DNA of 64,000 nucleotides from JACDER01 sp036394915 (lineage in GTDB: Bacteria; Actinomycetota; Thermoleophilia; Gaiellales; Gaiellaceae): the NCBI GenBank assembly GCA_036394915.1, contig DASWEE010000036.1, positions 1 to 64,000 on the forward strand, in the 5' to 3' direction. Under the pieces are notes generated by a model. It was not told the origin of the DNA. It saw nothing but the letters and a program-made list of their open reading frames with translations, and did no database searches. Positions 24,855 through 33,605 of the stretch are shown piece by piece. Made by a program: the position numbers and the translations under genes. The number at the start of each line of letters is the position of its first letter. The stretch's first letter is position 1.

Positions 24855-25867
24855 CGGCGCAGCGCCTCGACGAGCATGTCGTGGGGAAGCGCGTGGACGG
24901 TGCCGCTGCGCCCGCTCATGGTCTCGGCCGACAGGAGCGCGTTCACGATCGCCTCCTCGGTCGCCTCGATCGTCGCGTAGAAAAGCGGATCGAGCTGCTC
25001 GTTCGGAAGCAGCTCGATCGTCGTCAGCTCGCCGGCACCGACCCCGTTGCCGGTTGCGAAGGCGAGCGCGAAGTCGCCGCTCGAGTTCTCCCCGGCCCCT
25101 CCCGTGCGTGCGATTCCGAGCGCCGCACGCTGCGCGAGCCGCCGGCACTGGTGCGGCAGCAGCGGCGCGTCGGTCGCGACGATGACGATGATCGAGCCGG
25201 ATCCCTCCTCACGAACCGCGGGGAGCGGGACCCGCTCCGGCCCCAACGCCGCTCCGACCGGCACACCGTCGATCGAGAGCCGCAATCGACGGCCGTGGTT
25301 CGCCTGCACGAGCACGCCGACGGTGTGGCCGGCTCCGGTCAGCCTCGACGCCGTCCCGATCCCGCCCTTGAAGCCGTGGCAGATCATCCCGGTGCCGCCG
25401 CCGACGCATCCTTCCGGGACAGGCCCCTCGGAGGCGTCCTCGATCGCTGCCAGGGCGTGCTCCGTGTGGACGTGCATCCCTTCGATCTCGTTCAGGAACC
25501 CGTCGTAGGTCTCGCCGACGACCGGGAGATGCCAGCGTCCCCGATTCGCAGCATGCTGGGAGGCCACGATCGCATCGCGGACGACCCCGACGGAGAAGGT
25601 GTTGGTCAGTCCGATCGGAGTCGTCAGCAGGCCGGATTCGCGGATCCATTCGAGCCCCGTCAGCTCCCCGTTGCCGTTCAACCGGTGGGCCTCGGCGAAA
25701 CAGGGCTCGCCGGCGGGCGTGGGGAGGATCGCGGTGACGCCTGTGCGCACCGCTTCGCCCTCGATCAGTGTCGTATGCCCGACGCGGACGCCGGCGACGT
25801 CGGTGATGGCGTCGAGCGGTCCCGGCTCGAGGCCGCCGATCTCGATTCCGAGCTCCCGCGCCTTCAC
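24851..25867 (-). CDS. P1 family (DmpA/S58) N-terminal-nucleophile peptidase
   Basis: A 338-residue member of the DmpA/endo-type 6-aminohexanoate-oligomer hydrolase group. Conserved parts: ITDVAGVRVGHTTL, GLTNTFSVGVVRDAIV, CVGGGTGMICHGFKGGIGTASR and NSSGDFALAFATGNG, where self-cleavage before the Ser of the S-S-G-D motif yields the mature enzyme. These hydrolyse D-amino-acid or beta-peptide amides. GTG 25867 follows a TAGCAT box. Confidence 0.88.
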   Translation of the reverse strand: MKARELGIEIGGLEPGPLDAITDVAGVRVGHTTLIEGEAVRTGVTAILPTPAGEPCFAEAHRLNGNGELTGLEWIRESGLLTTPIGLTNTFSVGVVRDAIVASQHAANRGRWHLPVVGETYDGFLNEIEGMHVHTEHALAAIEDASEGPVPEGCVGGGTGMICHGFKGGIGTASRLTGAGHTVGVLVQANHGRRLRLSIDGVPVGAALGPERVPLPAVREEGSGSIIVIVATDAPLLPHQCRRLAQRAALGIARTGGAGENSSGDFALAFATGNGVGAGELTTIELLPNEQLDPLFYATIEATEEAIVNALLSAETMSGRSGTVHALPHDMLVEALRR

Positions 25868-25874
25868 GGGAGCA

Positions 25875-25880
25875 ATGCTA
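25875..25880 (-). promoter_or_regulatory. -10 box of the P1 peptidase operon
   Basis: TAGCAT on the minus strand ends 7 nt before GTG 25867. Confidence 0.55.
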
Positions 25881-25888
25881 GAGCGCGG

Positions 25889-26557
25889 TCAGCGGCGGGG
25901 TAGCGGGGGGAGCTTGGACCGGGTGTCCGCCACCGCGGCATACGCTCGGCGCGCACGCATGCGTCTCGACAGCCCCCAGCCGAAGAGTGCGGCGAGAAGG
26001 AGGCCGACGACGGCGAAGGGGACATAGGCGATCGCAGCGTTGAACCTGGCCTTGCCCTCCGCAGGACCGGAACCGGCCGCTTTGGCGCCGAAGTCTGCGA
26101 TCGCGGTGACTCCCGCCTTCTTGCCGACGGGCGCGAAGGAGGCCGCCGGTGTGAAGGCATCGACGAGCCAGCGCCCGCGGACGCGCTTGAGGTCGACGTT
26201 GAAGATCACCGCGCCGGTGTTCGCCCCCTTTCGCGGCCGGAGCATGAGCTCGATCCCGACGGTCGTATCGATGTAATCGAGCTTCCAATGATGGAAGCGC
26301 TTGCCGGCCGCGGGGTATGGATAGACGGGGATCGAGCCAGCCGTCCAGTGCTTCCGGTCGGTGCCGCCGCGGAGGTAGGGGGTGACGAGGTCGTACGACT
26401 TGGCCACGCCCTGCCGCGCGACTGCGTGCACGACGAAGGCGTCGAGCGTCCGGTTGATTCCGGCCCGGTCGGCCTTGCTCAGGCGGGGCTTGGCGGCGGC
26501 GTTCGAGGCGCCGAGACCGAAGAGCAACAGTACGAGCACGAAAGCGAGGCGCTTCAC
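25889..26557 (-). CDS. Exported protein with C-terminal membrane anchor, 222 aa
   Basis: GTG 26557 starts a signal peptide (MKRLAFVLVLLLFGLGASNAAA). A domain of about 130 residues follows (SYDLVTPYLRGGTDRKHWTAG, VIFNVDLKRVRGRWLVDAFTP) resembling NTF2-like 'DUF4829/transfer-type' accessory domains, then a transmembrane helix (IAYVPFAVVGLLLAALFGWGL) and a basic tail. I infer a membrane-anchored extracellular domain; no specific function. Confidence 0.65.
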   Translation of the reverse strand: MKRLAFVLVLLLFGLGASNAAAKPRLSKADRAGINRTLDAFVVHAVARQGVAKSYDLVTPYLRGGTDRKHWTAGSIPVYPYPAAGKRFHHWKLDYIDTTVGIELMLRPRKGANTGAVIFNVDLKRVRGRWLVDAFTPAASFAPVGKKAGVTAIADFGAKAAGSGPAEGKARFNAAIAYVPFAVVGLLLAALFGWGLSRRMRARRAYAAVADTRSKLPPLPRR

Positions 26558-26564
26558 TTTGCTC

Positions 26565-26570
26565 AGCCTA
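26565..26570 (-). promoter_or_regulatory. -10 box of 25889-26557
   Basis: TAGGCT on the minus strand ends 7 nt before GTG 26557. Confidence 0.5.
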
Positions 26571-26577
26571 GCGGCAG

Positions 26578-27942
26578 CTATGCCTCCTGGATCGCCGCCA
26601 CCACTTCGTCCCGTTTCCGCTCCATCAGCTCCGGCGTCCGCGCTTCGAGATTGAGCCGCAGGAGGGGCTCCGTATTCGACGGGCGGACGTTCATGTGCCA
26701 GTCCTCGGCTTCCACCGAGACCCCGTCGAGATGGGAGATCGTTCCCTGCGGAGCGAAGCGGTCCTCGAGCCGTCGGAGCACGAGCGGAACGTCCGCGACG
26801 GGCGTATTGAGCTCGCCGGTGATGAAGTAGCGCTCCCGGTAGGGACACAGGATCTCCGACAGCTTGCGGCCCTTCTTCGAGATCAGCTCGAGCATGAGCA
26901 GGAACGGCACGACTCCCGAGTCGGCCTGGGAGAAGTCGCGGAAGTAGTAGTGGCCCGAGACCTCGCCCGCGAAGGCGGCGTCTTCCTCGCGCATCCTGTG
27001 CTTGATGTAGGCGTGCCCGACGCGGTTCACGAGCGGCGTGCCGCCGGCGCGTTCGATCGTCTCCGGCACGGCCCAGCTGGCGCGGACGTCGTAGATGATC
27101 TTCGCGCCCGGCTCCTTCTCGAGCACCGACTCGGCCAGGAGCGCCGTGACGAAGTCGCCGGGGACGAACTCACCGGAGTCGTCGACGAAGAAGCAGCGGT
27201 CGGCGTCGCCGTCGAACGCGACGCCGAGATCCGCCTGCTCTTCGAGCGTCTTCGAGACGATGAACTCACGGTTCTCAGGCAGGAGTGGGTTCGGCTCGTG
27301 GTTGGGGAAGCTTCCGTCGGGCTCGAAGTAGCAGGGGACGGCGTCGATCGGGAGCCGCTCCAGCACCGGTGGGAGCATCACGCCGGCCATCCCGTTCGCG
27401 GCGTCGATCACCACCCGCAGCGGGCGGATCTCTTGGACGTCGACGAAGAAGAGCACCCGTTCCACGAACGCCGGCCAGATGTCGTATTCCTGCACCTGTC
27501 CCCTCCGGACATGTCCCAGGGACTGTCCCTCGGACATGGCCTGTTGGAACAGGGCGCGGTCCCGGATCTCCATCAGCCCCGACTCGCCTCCGACGGGAAG
27601 CGCCCCCCGCCGGACGATCTTCATCCCGGTGTACTGCTTCGGGTTGTGCGAGGCGGTGACCTCGATCCCGCCGTCGAGTCCCAGCTCGCCGACGGCGAAG
27701 TAGAGCATCTCCGTCCCGACGAGCCCGAGGTCGAGCACGTCCGCTCCGCCGTCGGCGGCGCCGTCGATCGCCGCGCGCGCCATCGACGGGGAGGAGAGCC
27801 GCATGTCGCGGCCGACGGCGATCTGCCCCGGCTCGAACTGCTCCACGTAGGCGCGCCCGATCGCGTACGCGCCCTCCTCGTCGAGCTGGTCGGGGTAGAC
27901 CCCGCGCACGTCGTAGGCCTTGAAGACCTTCGGGTCGAGCAC
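26578..27942 (-). CDS. manB: Phosphomannomutase/phosphoglucomutase
   Basis: A 454-residue alpha-D-phosphohexomutase interconverting hexose 1- and 6-phosphates for glycan and nucleotide-sugar synthesis. It has the active-site serine loop EVTASHNPKQYTGMK, metal-binding DGDADRCFFVDD, sugar-specificity GEVSGHYYF and phosphate-binding RPSNTEPLLRL. GTG 27942 follows a TAGCAT box. Between domains 1 and 2 (about residues 134-152) lies an unusual stretch QAMSEGQSLGHVRRGQVQ encoded by palindromic DNA (27491-27540), which may be an in-frame repeat insertion. Confidence 0.93.
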   Translation of the reverse strand: MLDPKVFKAYDVRGVYPDQLDEEGAYAIGRAYVEQFEPGQIAVGRDMRLSSPSMARAAIDGAADGGADVLDLGLVGTEMLYFAVGELGLDGGIEVTASHNPKQYTGMKIVRRGALPVGGESGLMEIRDRALFQQAMSEGQSLGHVRRGQVQEYDIWPAFVERVLFFVDVQEIRPLRVVIDAANGMAGVMLPPVLERLPIDAVPCYFEPDGSFPNHEPNPLLPENREFIVSKTLEEQADLGVAFDGDADRCFFVDDSGEFVPGDFVTALLAESVLEKEPGAKIIYDVRASWAVPETIERAGGTPLVNRVGHAYIKHRMREEDAAFAGEVSGHYYFRDFSQADSGVVPFLLMLELISKKGRKLSEILCPYRERYFITGELNTPVADVPLVLRRLEDRFAPQGTISHLDGVSVEAEDWHMNVRPSNTEPLLRLNLEARTPELMERKRDEVVAAIQEA

Positions 27943-27949
27943 GGGCCCG

Positions 27950-27955
27950 ATGCTA
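27950..27955 (-). promoter_or_regulatory. -10 box of the phosphohexomutase gene
   Basis: TAGCAT on the minus strand ends 7 nt before GTG 27942. Confidence 0.55.
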
Positions 27956-28010
27956 CGTGAGCTTTTCGCCTCCCAGCTGGATAGATGGGCATCTACTCGA
28001 GGAGGACGAC

Positions 28011-28790
28011 ATGAAGAGGATCTGCCTGCTGGCGGTCGCCCTGGGAGCGCTCACGCTCCCGGCGACCGCGGGCGCGAAGGAAGTGACCGGCGCCAAGGTC
28101 TGCGGAGCCTCGGGCTGCAAGGAGACGACCGATGCCGAGGTGCTGAAGCCGTTCTCGATGTCGGAGGAGAACGGAGTCGCTCCGAAGGAGACCTTCAACG
28201 CCCCGGTCGGCAGCTACTACACGGTGAACGTCAGCTACGGGGACAACGGCCAGACGGTCGGGACGCACCTGTCCTACTGGCTTTCCGGCCCTCGGTTGAT
28301 GCACGGCAGCGACCAGGGGAGCTTCGATCCCTGGTGGGAGCTGACGGAGGCCCAGAACGCGGGGTTCGAGTCCGTGGCCGCAGGAATCCAGCCGTTCCAG
28401 CCCGATCTCTCGCGGGTGCTCGTCGGCGGGAAGTCGGTGACCGATCCGAGCTCGTACATCCGGCTCTTCGCCCACTATCCGCTGCCGTTTCGCACGGTTC
28501 CGAAGAAGGCGCGCTGGATCTCGATCAGCGTTCGCCCCGCGCACGCCAATCCGTGGGTGCAGAAGGCCGTCAGGCTCCGGTACCAGCCTGAGCGGCGGAT
28601 CCTGGCGCGGCCCGACGGCTGGGTGCTGCTTCCGAAGGCGATCGGAACCCTGCTCGTGAGGCGCGCCTCGCTCGCGACCGTCAAGACGGGCTCCGGCGGG
28701 GGCCACACCGCGCTCTACGCCGGTGCGGGCGCCGCCGGTGCCGTCGCGGTCGTCCTGCTCGCCGCCGTCCGGCCGAAGAGAATGCACTAA
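28011..28790 (+). CDS. Exported membrane-anchored hypothetical protein
   Basis: GAGGAGG seven bases ahead selects ATG 28011. The 259-residue protein has a signal peptide (MKRICLLAVALGALTLPATAGA), a domain with an early cysteine pair (AKVCGASGCKET), and a C-terminal transmembrane helix (ALYAGAGAAGAVAVVLLAAV) with a short basic end. No family recognised. It is followed after 3 bp by an ECF sigma factor gene, so it may belong to that signalling operon as an extracytoplasmic component. Confidence 0.7.
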   Translation: MKRICLLAVALGALTLPATAGAKEVTGAKVCGASGCKETTDAEVLKPFSMSEENGVAPKETFNAPVGSYYTVNVSYGDNGQTVGTHLSYWLSGPRLMHGSDQGSFDPWWELTEAQNAGFESVAAGIQPFQPDLSRVLVGGKSVTDPSSYIRLFAHYPLPFRTVPKKARWISISVRPAHANPWVQKAVRLRYQPERRILARPDGWVLLPKAIGTLLVRRASLATVKTGSGGGHTALYAGAGAAGAVAVVLLAAVRPKRMH

Positions 28791-28793
28791 GGC

Positions 28794-29330
28794 GTGGAGG
28801 AAGACCTCGGTGGCGAGCAGCTCTTTCGTCGTGAACAGAGCGACTTCGGCGGTCTGTTCCGGAAGCACTACCCGGAGATCGTCCGCTACCTCTCCGTGCG
28901 GCTCGGCTCGCGGGAGGAGGCGGCCGATCTTGCCGCGGAGGTCTTCCTCGAGGCGTTCACGCGCGTGCCCCGCCTGCGCTGGCGTGGAAAGCCGGTGCTC
29001 GCCTGGCTCTATCGCGTCGCCGCGAACATGGCGGCGGACGCCTTGAGGAAGAGAGGCCGCGAGGTGCCGGTCGCCGAGCCTGCCCCCGCCGGCGCCGCTC
29101 CGGATCTCGCTGAGCAGCTCGCTGACCGCGAGGCGCTCGCGCGGGCGCTCGCGAGCCTGCCGCCCGACTACCAGCTCGTCGTCCATCTCCGGCTCGTCGA
29201 GGGCTACTCCTTCGCCGAGGTCGCCCGCGTCACCGGCCGCAGCGTCGGCGCCTGCCAGATGCTGATGCTCCGATCCGCTCGCACTCTGCGCACACTGCTC
29301 GAACAGGAGGGCATTCGTGTCCCGGCGTGA
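28794..29330 (+). CDS. ECF-type RNA polymerase sigma factor
   Basis: A 178-residue sigma-70 family protein with region 2 (FRKHYPEIVRYLSVRLGSREEAADLAAEVFLEAF, RLRWRGKPVLAWLYRVAANMAADALRKRGR) and region 4 (LASLPPDYQLVVHLRLVEGYSFAEVARVTGRSVGACQML). GTG 28794. It overlaps the next gene by 14 bp, whose membrane-anchored product is the likely anti-sigma factor. Confidence 0.9.
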   Translation: MEEDLGGEQLFRREQSDFGGLFRKHYPEIVRYLSVRLGSREEAADLAAEVFLEAFTRVPRLRWRGKPVLAWLYRVAANMAADALRKRGREVPVAEPAPAGAAPDLAEQLADREALARALASLPPDYQLVVHLRLVEGYSFAEVARVTGRSVGACQMLMLRSARTLRTLLEQEGIRVPA

Positions 29331-30621
29331 GGACCGCGAGCTCGCCGCCCGGCTCGCCCGCGTGCTCGACGGGCACGAGCGGGCGGAGGACGAGCTGGCG
29401 GCGCTCGTGACCGTGCTCGAGCGCGCGACGGAGCCGGCGCGCTTCGAGCTCGCCGACGACGTGGTCGAGCGCGCGCTCGCCCGCACTCGGCCGCGGCTCC
29501 ACGCGGGCCGGGGCCCGGACCGCCGTCCCGGCCCCCGGCTCGCGCTCGCCTTCGGAGCGGTCGCGGCCGCGGCAGTCGCGCTGGTCGTGTTCACCTTCGT
29601 CCGCGTTCCCGGGATCGACGTCGAGGGGAAGGCGCTGGCGGCGCTCGGGGGCAGCGGCAGCATCTTCAAGATCGAGGAGCGGATCGAGCCCGTCGTGCCG
29701 GGCGCCTTCCCGACTTCCTTCCGGACCGTCTGGCTCGACCCGGCGCGCGGACGGGAGCGCTGGTACCAGCTCTACGGTGCCGAGCGGGTCGAGGAGGTTC
29801 TCGTCGAGCCGGGCCGCATCAGCCGCCTCTTGCCCGGCCAAAAGCTCCTGATCGTCACGCCTTCGTGCCGTGGGTTCGCCGGCGGCTGCGCGGCGGTGCT
29901 GGATCCCGTCGCCTTCTATCGCCGTGCGCTCGAGGGGCCCGGCGCCGTCGAGGCGAAGCGGGAGGGCGGCGTCTACCGGCTCACGCTTGCCGTGCAGAAG
30001 CTTCCCGACGCCGTTCGAATCGAGCAGCGCGTAACCATCGACGCGAAGACGTTCCTCCCGAGAGAGATCGAGTGGCTGGAGCAGCGCCCCGGGGAGGCCG
30101 AGCACGCGGTCTCGAGAATCGTGCTCGAGAGCATCAGGCGGCTGCCGCGGGCCAACGTCCACGACCCGTTCCACCTCCCGACGCTGACGGGGATCCGGGT
30201 CGAGCAGCGCAGTGCCTCGTCGGTTCCGCTCCGGAAGTTGGGCGAGGAACATCTGACGCTGTCGGCGGCGAAACGTCTCGCGCCGCCGCTGTTGTGGCTT
30301 GGTCCGGCCTATGAAGGCGAACGACTGACCCGGATTGACCGGATCCGTTGGAACTCCGGCGCCGCCTATCGTCTCCACTACGGCCCATTGACCGTCTGGA
30401 ACTACACCAGCGTCATTCCGCCCGATCTCGTGTCTGCCCGACTCTCGCCGCCGGCGAAGACGATTCCGCTGGAGAGCAACGTCGGTCGCTTCTACGAAGC
30501 GGTCGGCGGCAGGCTCGTGGCCGATCTCGAGACGCCCGGCCGCTCGGCTGCGGTGATCGCGCCAACGGCTGGCAAGCTCGACCTCTACCAGGCGCTTTTG
30601 GAGCTGCATCCGCTGCGCTAG
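29317..30621 (+). CDS. Membrane-anchored protein, likely anti-sigma factor with extracytoplasmic domain
   Basis: A 434-residue protein: a cytoplasmic helical N-terminus of about 85 residues (REDRELAARLARVLDGHE) like the sigma-binding part of anti-sigma factors, one transmembrane helix (RLALAFGAVAAAAVALVVFTFV), and a ~320-residue outer domain rich in beta strands with a disulfide candidate (TPSCRGFAGGCAA). No zinc-binding HxxxCxxC motif is present, so it would be a non-ZAS type. The role is inferred from topology and the 14-bp overlap with the sigma gene. Confidence 0.65.
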   Translation: MSRREDRELAARLARVLDGHERAEDELAALVTVLERATEPARFELADDVVERALARTRPRLHAGRGPDRRPGPRLALAFGAVAAAAVALVVFTFVRVPGIDVEGKALAALGGSGSIFKIEERIEPVVPGAFPTSFRTVWLDPARGRERWYQLYGAERVEEVLVEPGRISRLLPGQKLLIVTPSCRGFAGGCAAVLDPVAFYRRALEGPGAVEAKREGGVYRLTLAVQKLPDAVRIEQRVTIDAKTFLPREIEWLEQRPGEAEHAVSRIVLESIRRLPRANVHDPFHLPTLTGIRVEQRSASSVPLRKLGEEHLTLSAAKRLAPPLLWLGPAYEGERLTRIDRIRWNSGAAYRLHYGPLTVWNYTSVIPPDLVSARLSPPAKTIPLESNVGRFYEAVGGRLVADLETPGRSAAVIAPTAGKLDLYQALLELHPLR

Positions 30622-30653
30622 AGCCGGAAGTTTCGCCCCTCCTCATTCGTTCT

Positions 30654-30659
30654 TAAACT
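30654..30659 (+). promoter_or_regulatory. -10 box of the 979-residue cyclase
   Basis: TAAACT ends 6 nt before GTG 30666; GGAGG lies in the gap but is too close to the start to act as a ribosome-binding site. Confidence 0.5.
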
Positions 30660-30665
30660 AGGAGG

Positions 30666-33605
30666 GTGGAGCGCAAGCTTGCAACGGTCGTGTTCGTCGA
30701 TCTGGTCGATTCGACCGGACTGGTCGCGGGTGCCGATCCGGAGGTCGCGCGCGGCCGGGTGACACGATTCCTCGACCGGGTCGGCGAGTGCGTCGAGGTC
30801 CACGGGGGCACGGTCGGGAGGTTCGCGGGCGATGCGGTCATGGCCGTCTTCGGGATCCCGCAGACCCACGAGGACGATGCCGTTCGAGCCGTGCGCGCGG
30901 GGTTCGCGACCCTCGAAGCCGTCCGCGGACTCGACCTCGAGGCCCGGATCGGGATCGAGTCCGGGGAGGTCGTCTCCGACGAGGCCGACCTGACGTTCGC
31001 GACGGGCGAAGCGATCAACGTCGCCGTGCGGCTCCAGCAAGAGGCCTCGCCCGGCGAGCTGCTGATCGGGCCGGGCACGCACCGGCTCACGCTCGACGCG
31101 GTCGAGACCGAGGAGCTCGGGCCGCTCGACCTGAGGGGCATCGAGCGACCGGTCTGGACTCGGCGCGCGATCTGCACGGCCGAGGAGCCGCGCCCCGTCA
31201 GCGTCGCCGCGCCGCTCGTCGGGCGGACGGAAGAGATCGAGCTCCTCCACAACACCTTCTCGCGCGTGCAGCGAGACGGCCGCGCCCACGTCTTCACGAT
31301 CTACGGCGAGCCCGGCGTCGGCAAGAGCCGCCTCGCGAGGGAGTTCGTCGAGGGGCTGGAAGGCGCCACCGTCCTCGTGGGCCGCGCGCTGCCCTACGGC
31401 GAAGGGATCACCTACTGGCCGGTGGCCGAGATGGTCAAGGTCGCAGCGGGGATCACGGACGATCTTCCGGTCCAGGAAGCGATCCAGAAGCTCCGCGACT
31501 GCTGCGAGGACGAGGCGATCGCCGACCTGATCGGGCTCGCGTCCGGCGTGCTCGACGCGGTCGAGGGCGAGCGCAGCCAGCAGGAGATTGCATGGGCGAT
31601 GCGCGAATGGGCCGAGCGGCTCGCGGGAGTCCAGCCGCTCATTCTCGTGTTCGAGGACATCCACTGGGCTGAAGAGCCGCTGCTCGAGCTGATCGATCAC
31701 CTCGCGACCTGGGTGCGCGAGGCCCCGTTGCTCCTCCTCTGCCTCGCGCGTCCCGAGCTGCTCGACATCAGGCCGGTGTGGGGTGGAGGGCGCGTGCGCG
31801 CGACCTCGATCGAGCTCGAGGCGCTCGCCCCCTCGGAGGTGGAGGAGATGCTGGCCGCGCTCCTCAACCGAACGCCGCTGCAGCCCGAGGACATCGTGTC
31901 GCTGATCGAGAAGACGGGCGGAAATCCACTCTTCATCGAGGAGACGGTGCGGATGCTGGCCGAGCAGGACGGTGACGGGGCCGCCGAGCGCATCCCCGAC
32001 ACGGTGCAGGCTCTGATCGCGGCACGCATCGACCGCCTCCCCGCCGAGCAGAGGACGCTGCTGCGGCGGGCGGCCGTGATCGGGCGCACGTTTTGGCGCG
32101 GCGCTATCGCTCAGCTCTCGCCCGAGCTCGACGCCGAGCCGCTCATCGAGGACCTGCTGCGACGCGACTTCCTCCTCCCCGAAAGCCGCTCGTCGATCTC
32201 GGGCGAGACCGCCTACCGCTTCAAGCACGTCCTGATCCGGGAAGTGGCGTACGGGGGGTTGTCGAAGTCGGAGCGCGCCGACCATCACAAGCGTTTTGCG
32301 GCGTGGCTGCACGAGCGCGCCGGCGATGAGCTCCTCGAGGTTCGCGCCTACCACCTCGACCACGCGGCGAGCCTGATCGCAGAGCTCGAGGGCGAGGCAC
32401 CGGCAGAGCTCGCCTCGGAAGCGGCCGCCGCCCTCGAGGAGGCCGGGAGGCGCGCGTTTGCACGCGAGGCGAACCGCGCCGCGCGCAGGCTGTTCCTGAG
32501 CGCGCTGGAGCTTGAGCCGACGCTCGAGCGGCGCTATCAGGCGGCGCGCGCGGCCTGGCGGATCACGGACTACCCCGTGGTCTCGCGCGAGATGGAGGAG
32601 GTCTGCGCCGCCGCCGAGGCCGAAGGCATGCCGGACATTCAGGGTCGAGCGCTGATCGCCCTCGCCGATGCGGCCGTCCTGCGCGAAGCCGACGTTCCGC
32701 GGGCGGAACGGCTGATCGAGAAGGCGCTCGAGGTGCTCGACCACGACGACAAGGTTGGCCGCTTCGACGCCCTCGCCGTCCGCGGAACGATCGCATGGGC
32801 CCGCGGCGACCTCTCGACCGAGGACCGGGTGATGGAGGAAGCCCTTTCCCTGGCGCGCGAGACTGGGCGCAAGGATCTGGAGAGCGAGGTGCTGGACACG
32901 CTCGCGAGCGTCTACACCGCACGCCTCGAGCTCGACCGCGCGCAGCAGTTCGCGGAGCAGGCGCTCGCGCTGGCGGAGGAAAGCGGAAGCGCCGCCACGC
33001 TCGGACGCGCTTACCGCTTCCTCGGGCAGCTGCAGCTCCAGCGCGGGGAGCTCGACGAGGCGGAGGCGGCTCTCGGGCAGGCACGCACCTATCTGGCCGA
33101 AGCCGGCGCCGCCTGGGCGCTCGGGCGGGTGCTCCACTACCTGGCCTGGACGGCGTGGCGGAAAGGCGAGCCCGCGCGGGCAGAGCGCCTGTTCCGGGAG
33201 TCGATCCGCATCCTCGTTCCGCTCGAGGACCGCGCGACGCTGTGCGAGAGCCAGCGCTCGCTCGCCCAGCTCCTCGTCGAGCAGGGCAAGCTCGAAGAAG
33301 CCGAGCGGCTCGCGCTCGCCGCGCGACAGACCGTCGGGTCGCAGGATCTGACGTCACTGGCGACGACGGCGATGGCGCTCGGGATCGTCCGTGCCGCTCA
33401 GGGCCGCGACGACGAGGCCGAGGAGCTCCTGCGCGAGGCGCATGCGACGATCGCCGAGACCGACCACCGGCGCAACCAGGTCGAGACGCTGGATGCCCTC
33501 GCTCAGTTCCTGCGGGAACGAGGACGCGAGCCGGAGGCGGCCGCCTTCGACGAGCGCCGGGAAGAGCTCTTTGCGGCCGCCACCAGCACAGCCCGGATCG
33601 CCTGA
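30666..33605 (+). CDS. Class III adenylate cyclase fused to AAA/STAND ATPase and TPR array
   Basis: A 979-residue signalling protein. Cyclase domain ~1-180 with metal aspartates in VVFVDLVDST and RFAGDAVMAVFG and the INVAVRLQQ motif. ATPase ~190-560: PLVGRTEEIELL, P-loop GEPGVGKSRLA (~214), Walker B LILVFEDIHWAEE (~327). From ~640 a TPR superhelix (LARETGRKDLESEVLDTLAS, GRAYRFLGQLQLQRGELDEAE and others). Typical of a family of cytosolic ATP-driven switches in Actinobacteria with unknown signals. Its 3' end overlaps the convergent gene by 103 bp. Confidence 0.88.
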   Translation: MERKLATVVFVDLVDSTGLVAGADPEVARGRVTRFLDRVGECVEVHGGTVGRFAGDAVMAVFGIPQTHEDDAVRAVRAGFATLEAVRGLDLEARIGIESGEVVSDEADLTFATGEAINVAVRLQQEASPGELLIGPGTHRLTLDAVETEELGPLDLRGIERPVWTRRAICTAEEPRPVSVAAPLVGRTEEIELLHNTFSRVQRDGRAHVFTIYGEPGVGKSRLAREFVEGLEGATVLVGRALPYGEGITYWPVAEMVKVAAGITDDLPVQEAIQKLRDCCEDEAIADLIGLASGVLDAVEGERSQQEIAWAMREWAERLAGVQPLILVFEDIHWAEEPLLELIDHLATWVREAPLLLLCLARPELLDIRPVWGGGRVRATSIELEALAPSEVEEMLAALLNRTPLQPEDIVSLIEKTGGNPLFIEETVRMLAEQDGDGAAERIPDTVQALIAARIDRLPAEQRTLLRRAAVIGRTFWRGAIAQLSPELDAEPLIEDLLRRDFLLPESRSSISGETAYRFKHVLIREVAYGGLSKSERADHHKRFAAWLHERAGDELLEVRAYHLDHAASLIAELEGEAPAELASEAAAALEEAGRRAFAREANRAARRLFLSALELEPTLERRYQAARAAWRITDYPVVSREMEEVCAAAEAEGMPDIQGRALIALADAAVLREADVPRAERLIEKALEVLDHDDKVGRFDALAVRGTIAWARGDLSTEDRVMEEALSLARETGRKDLESEVLDTLASVYTARLELDRAQQFAEQALALAEESGSAATLGRAYRFLGQLQLQRGELDEAEAALGQARTYLAEAGAAWALGRVLHYLAWTAWRKGEPARAERLFRESIRILVPLEDRATLCESQRSLAQLLVEQGKLEEAERLALAARQTVGSQDLTSLATTAMALGIVRAAQGRDDEAEELLREAHATIAETDHRRNQVETLDALAQFLRERGREPEAAAFDERREELFAAATSTARIA

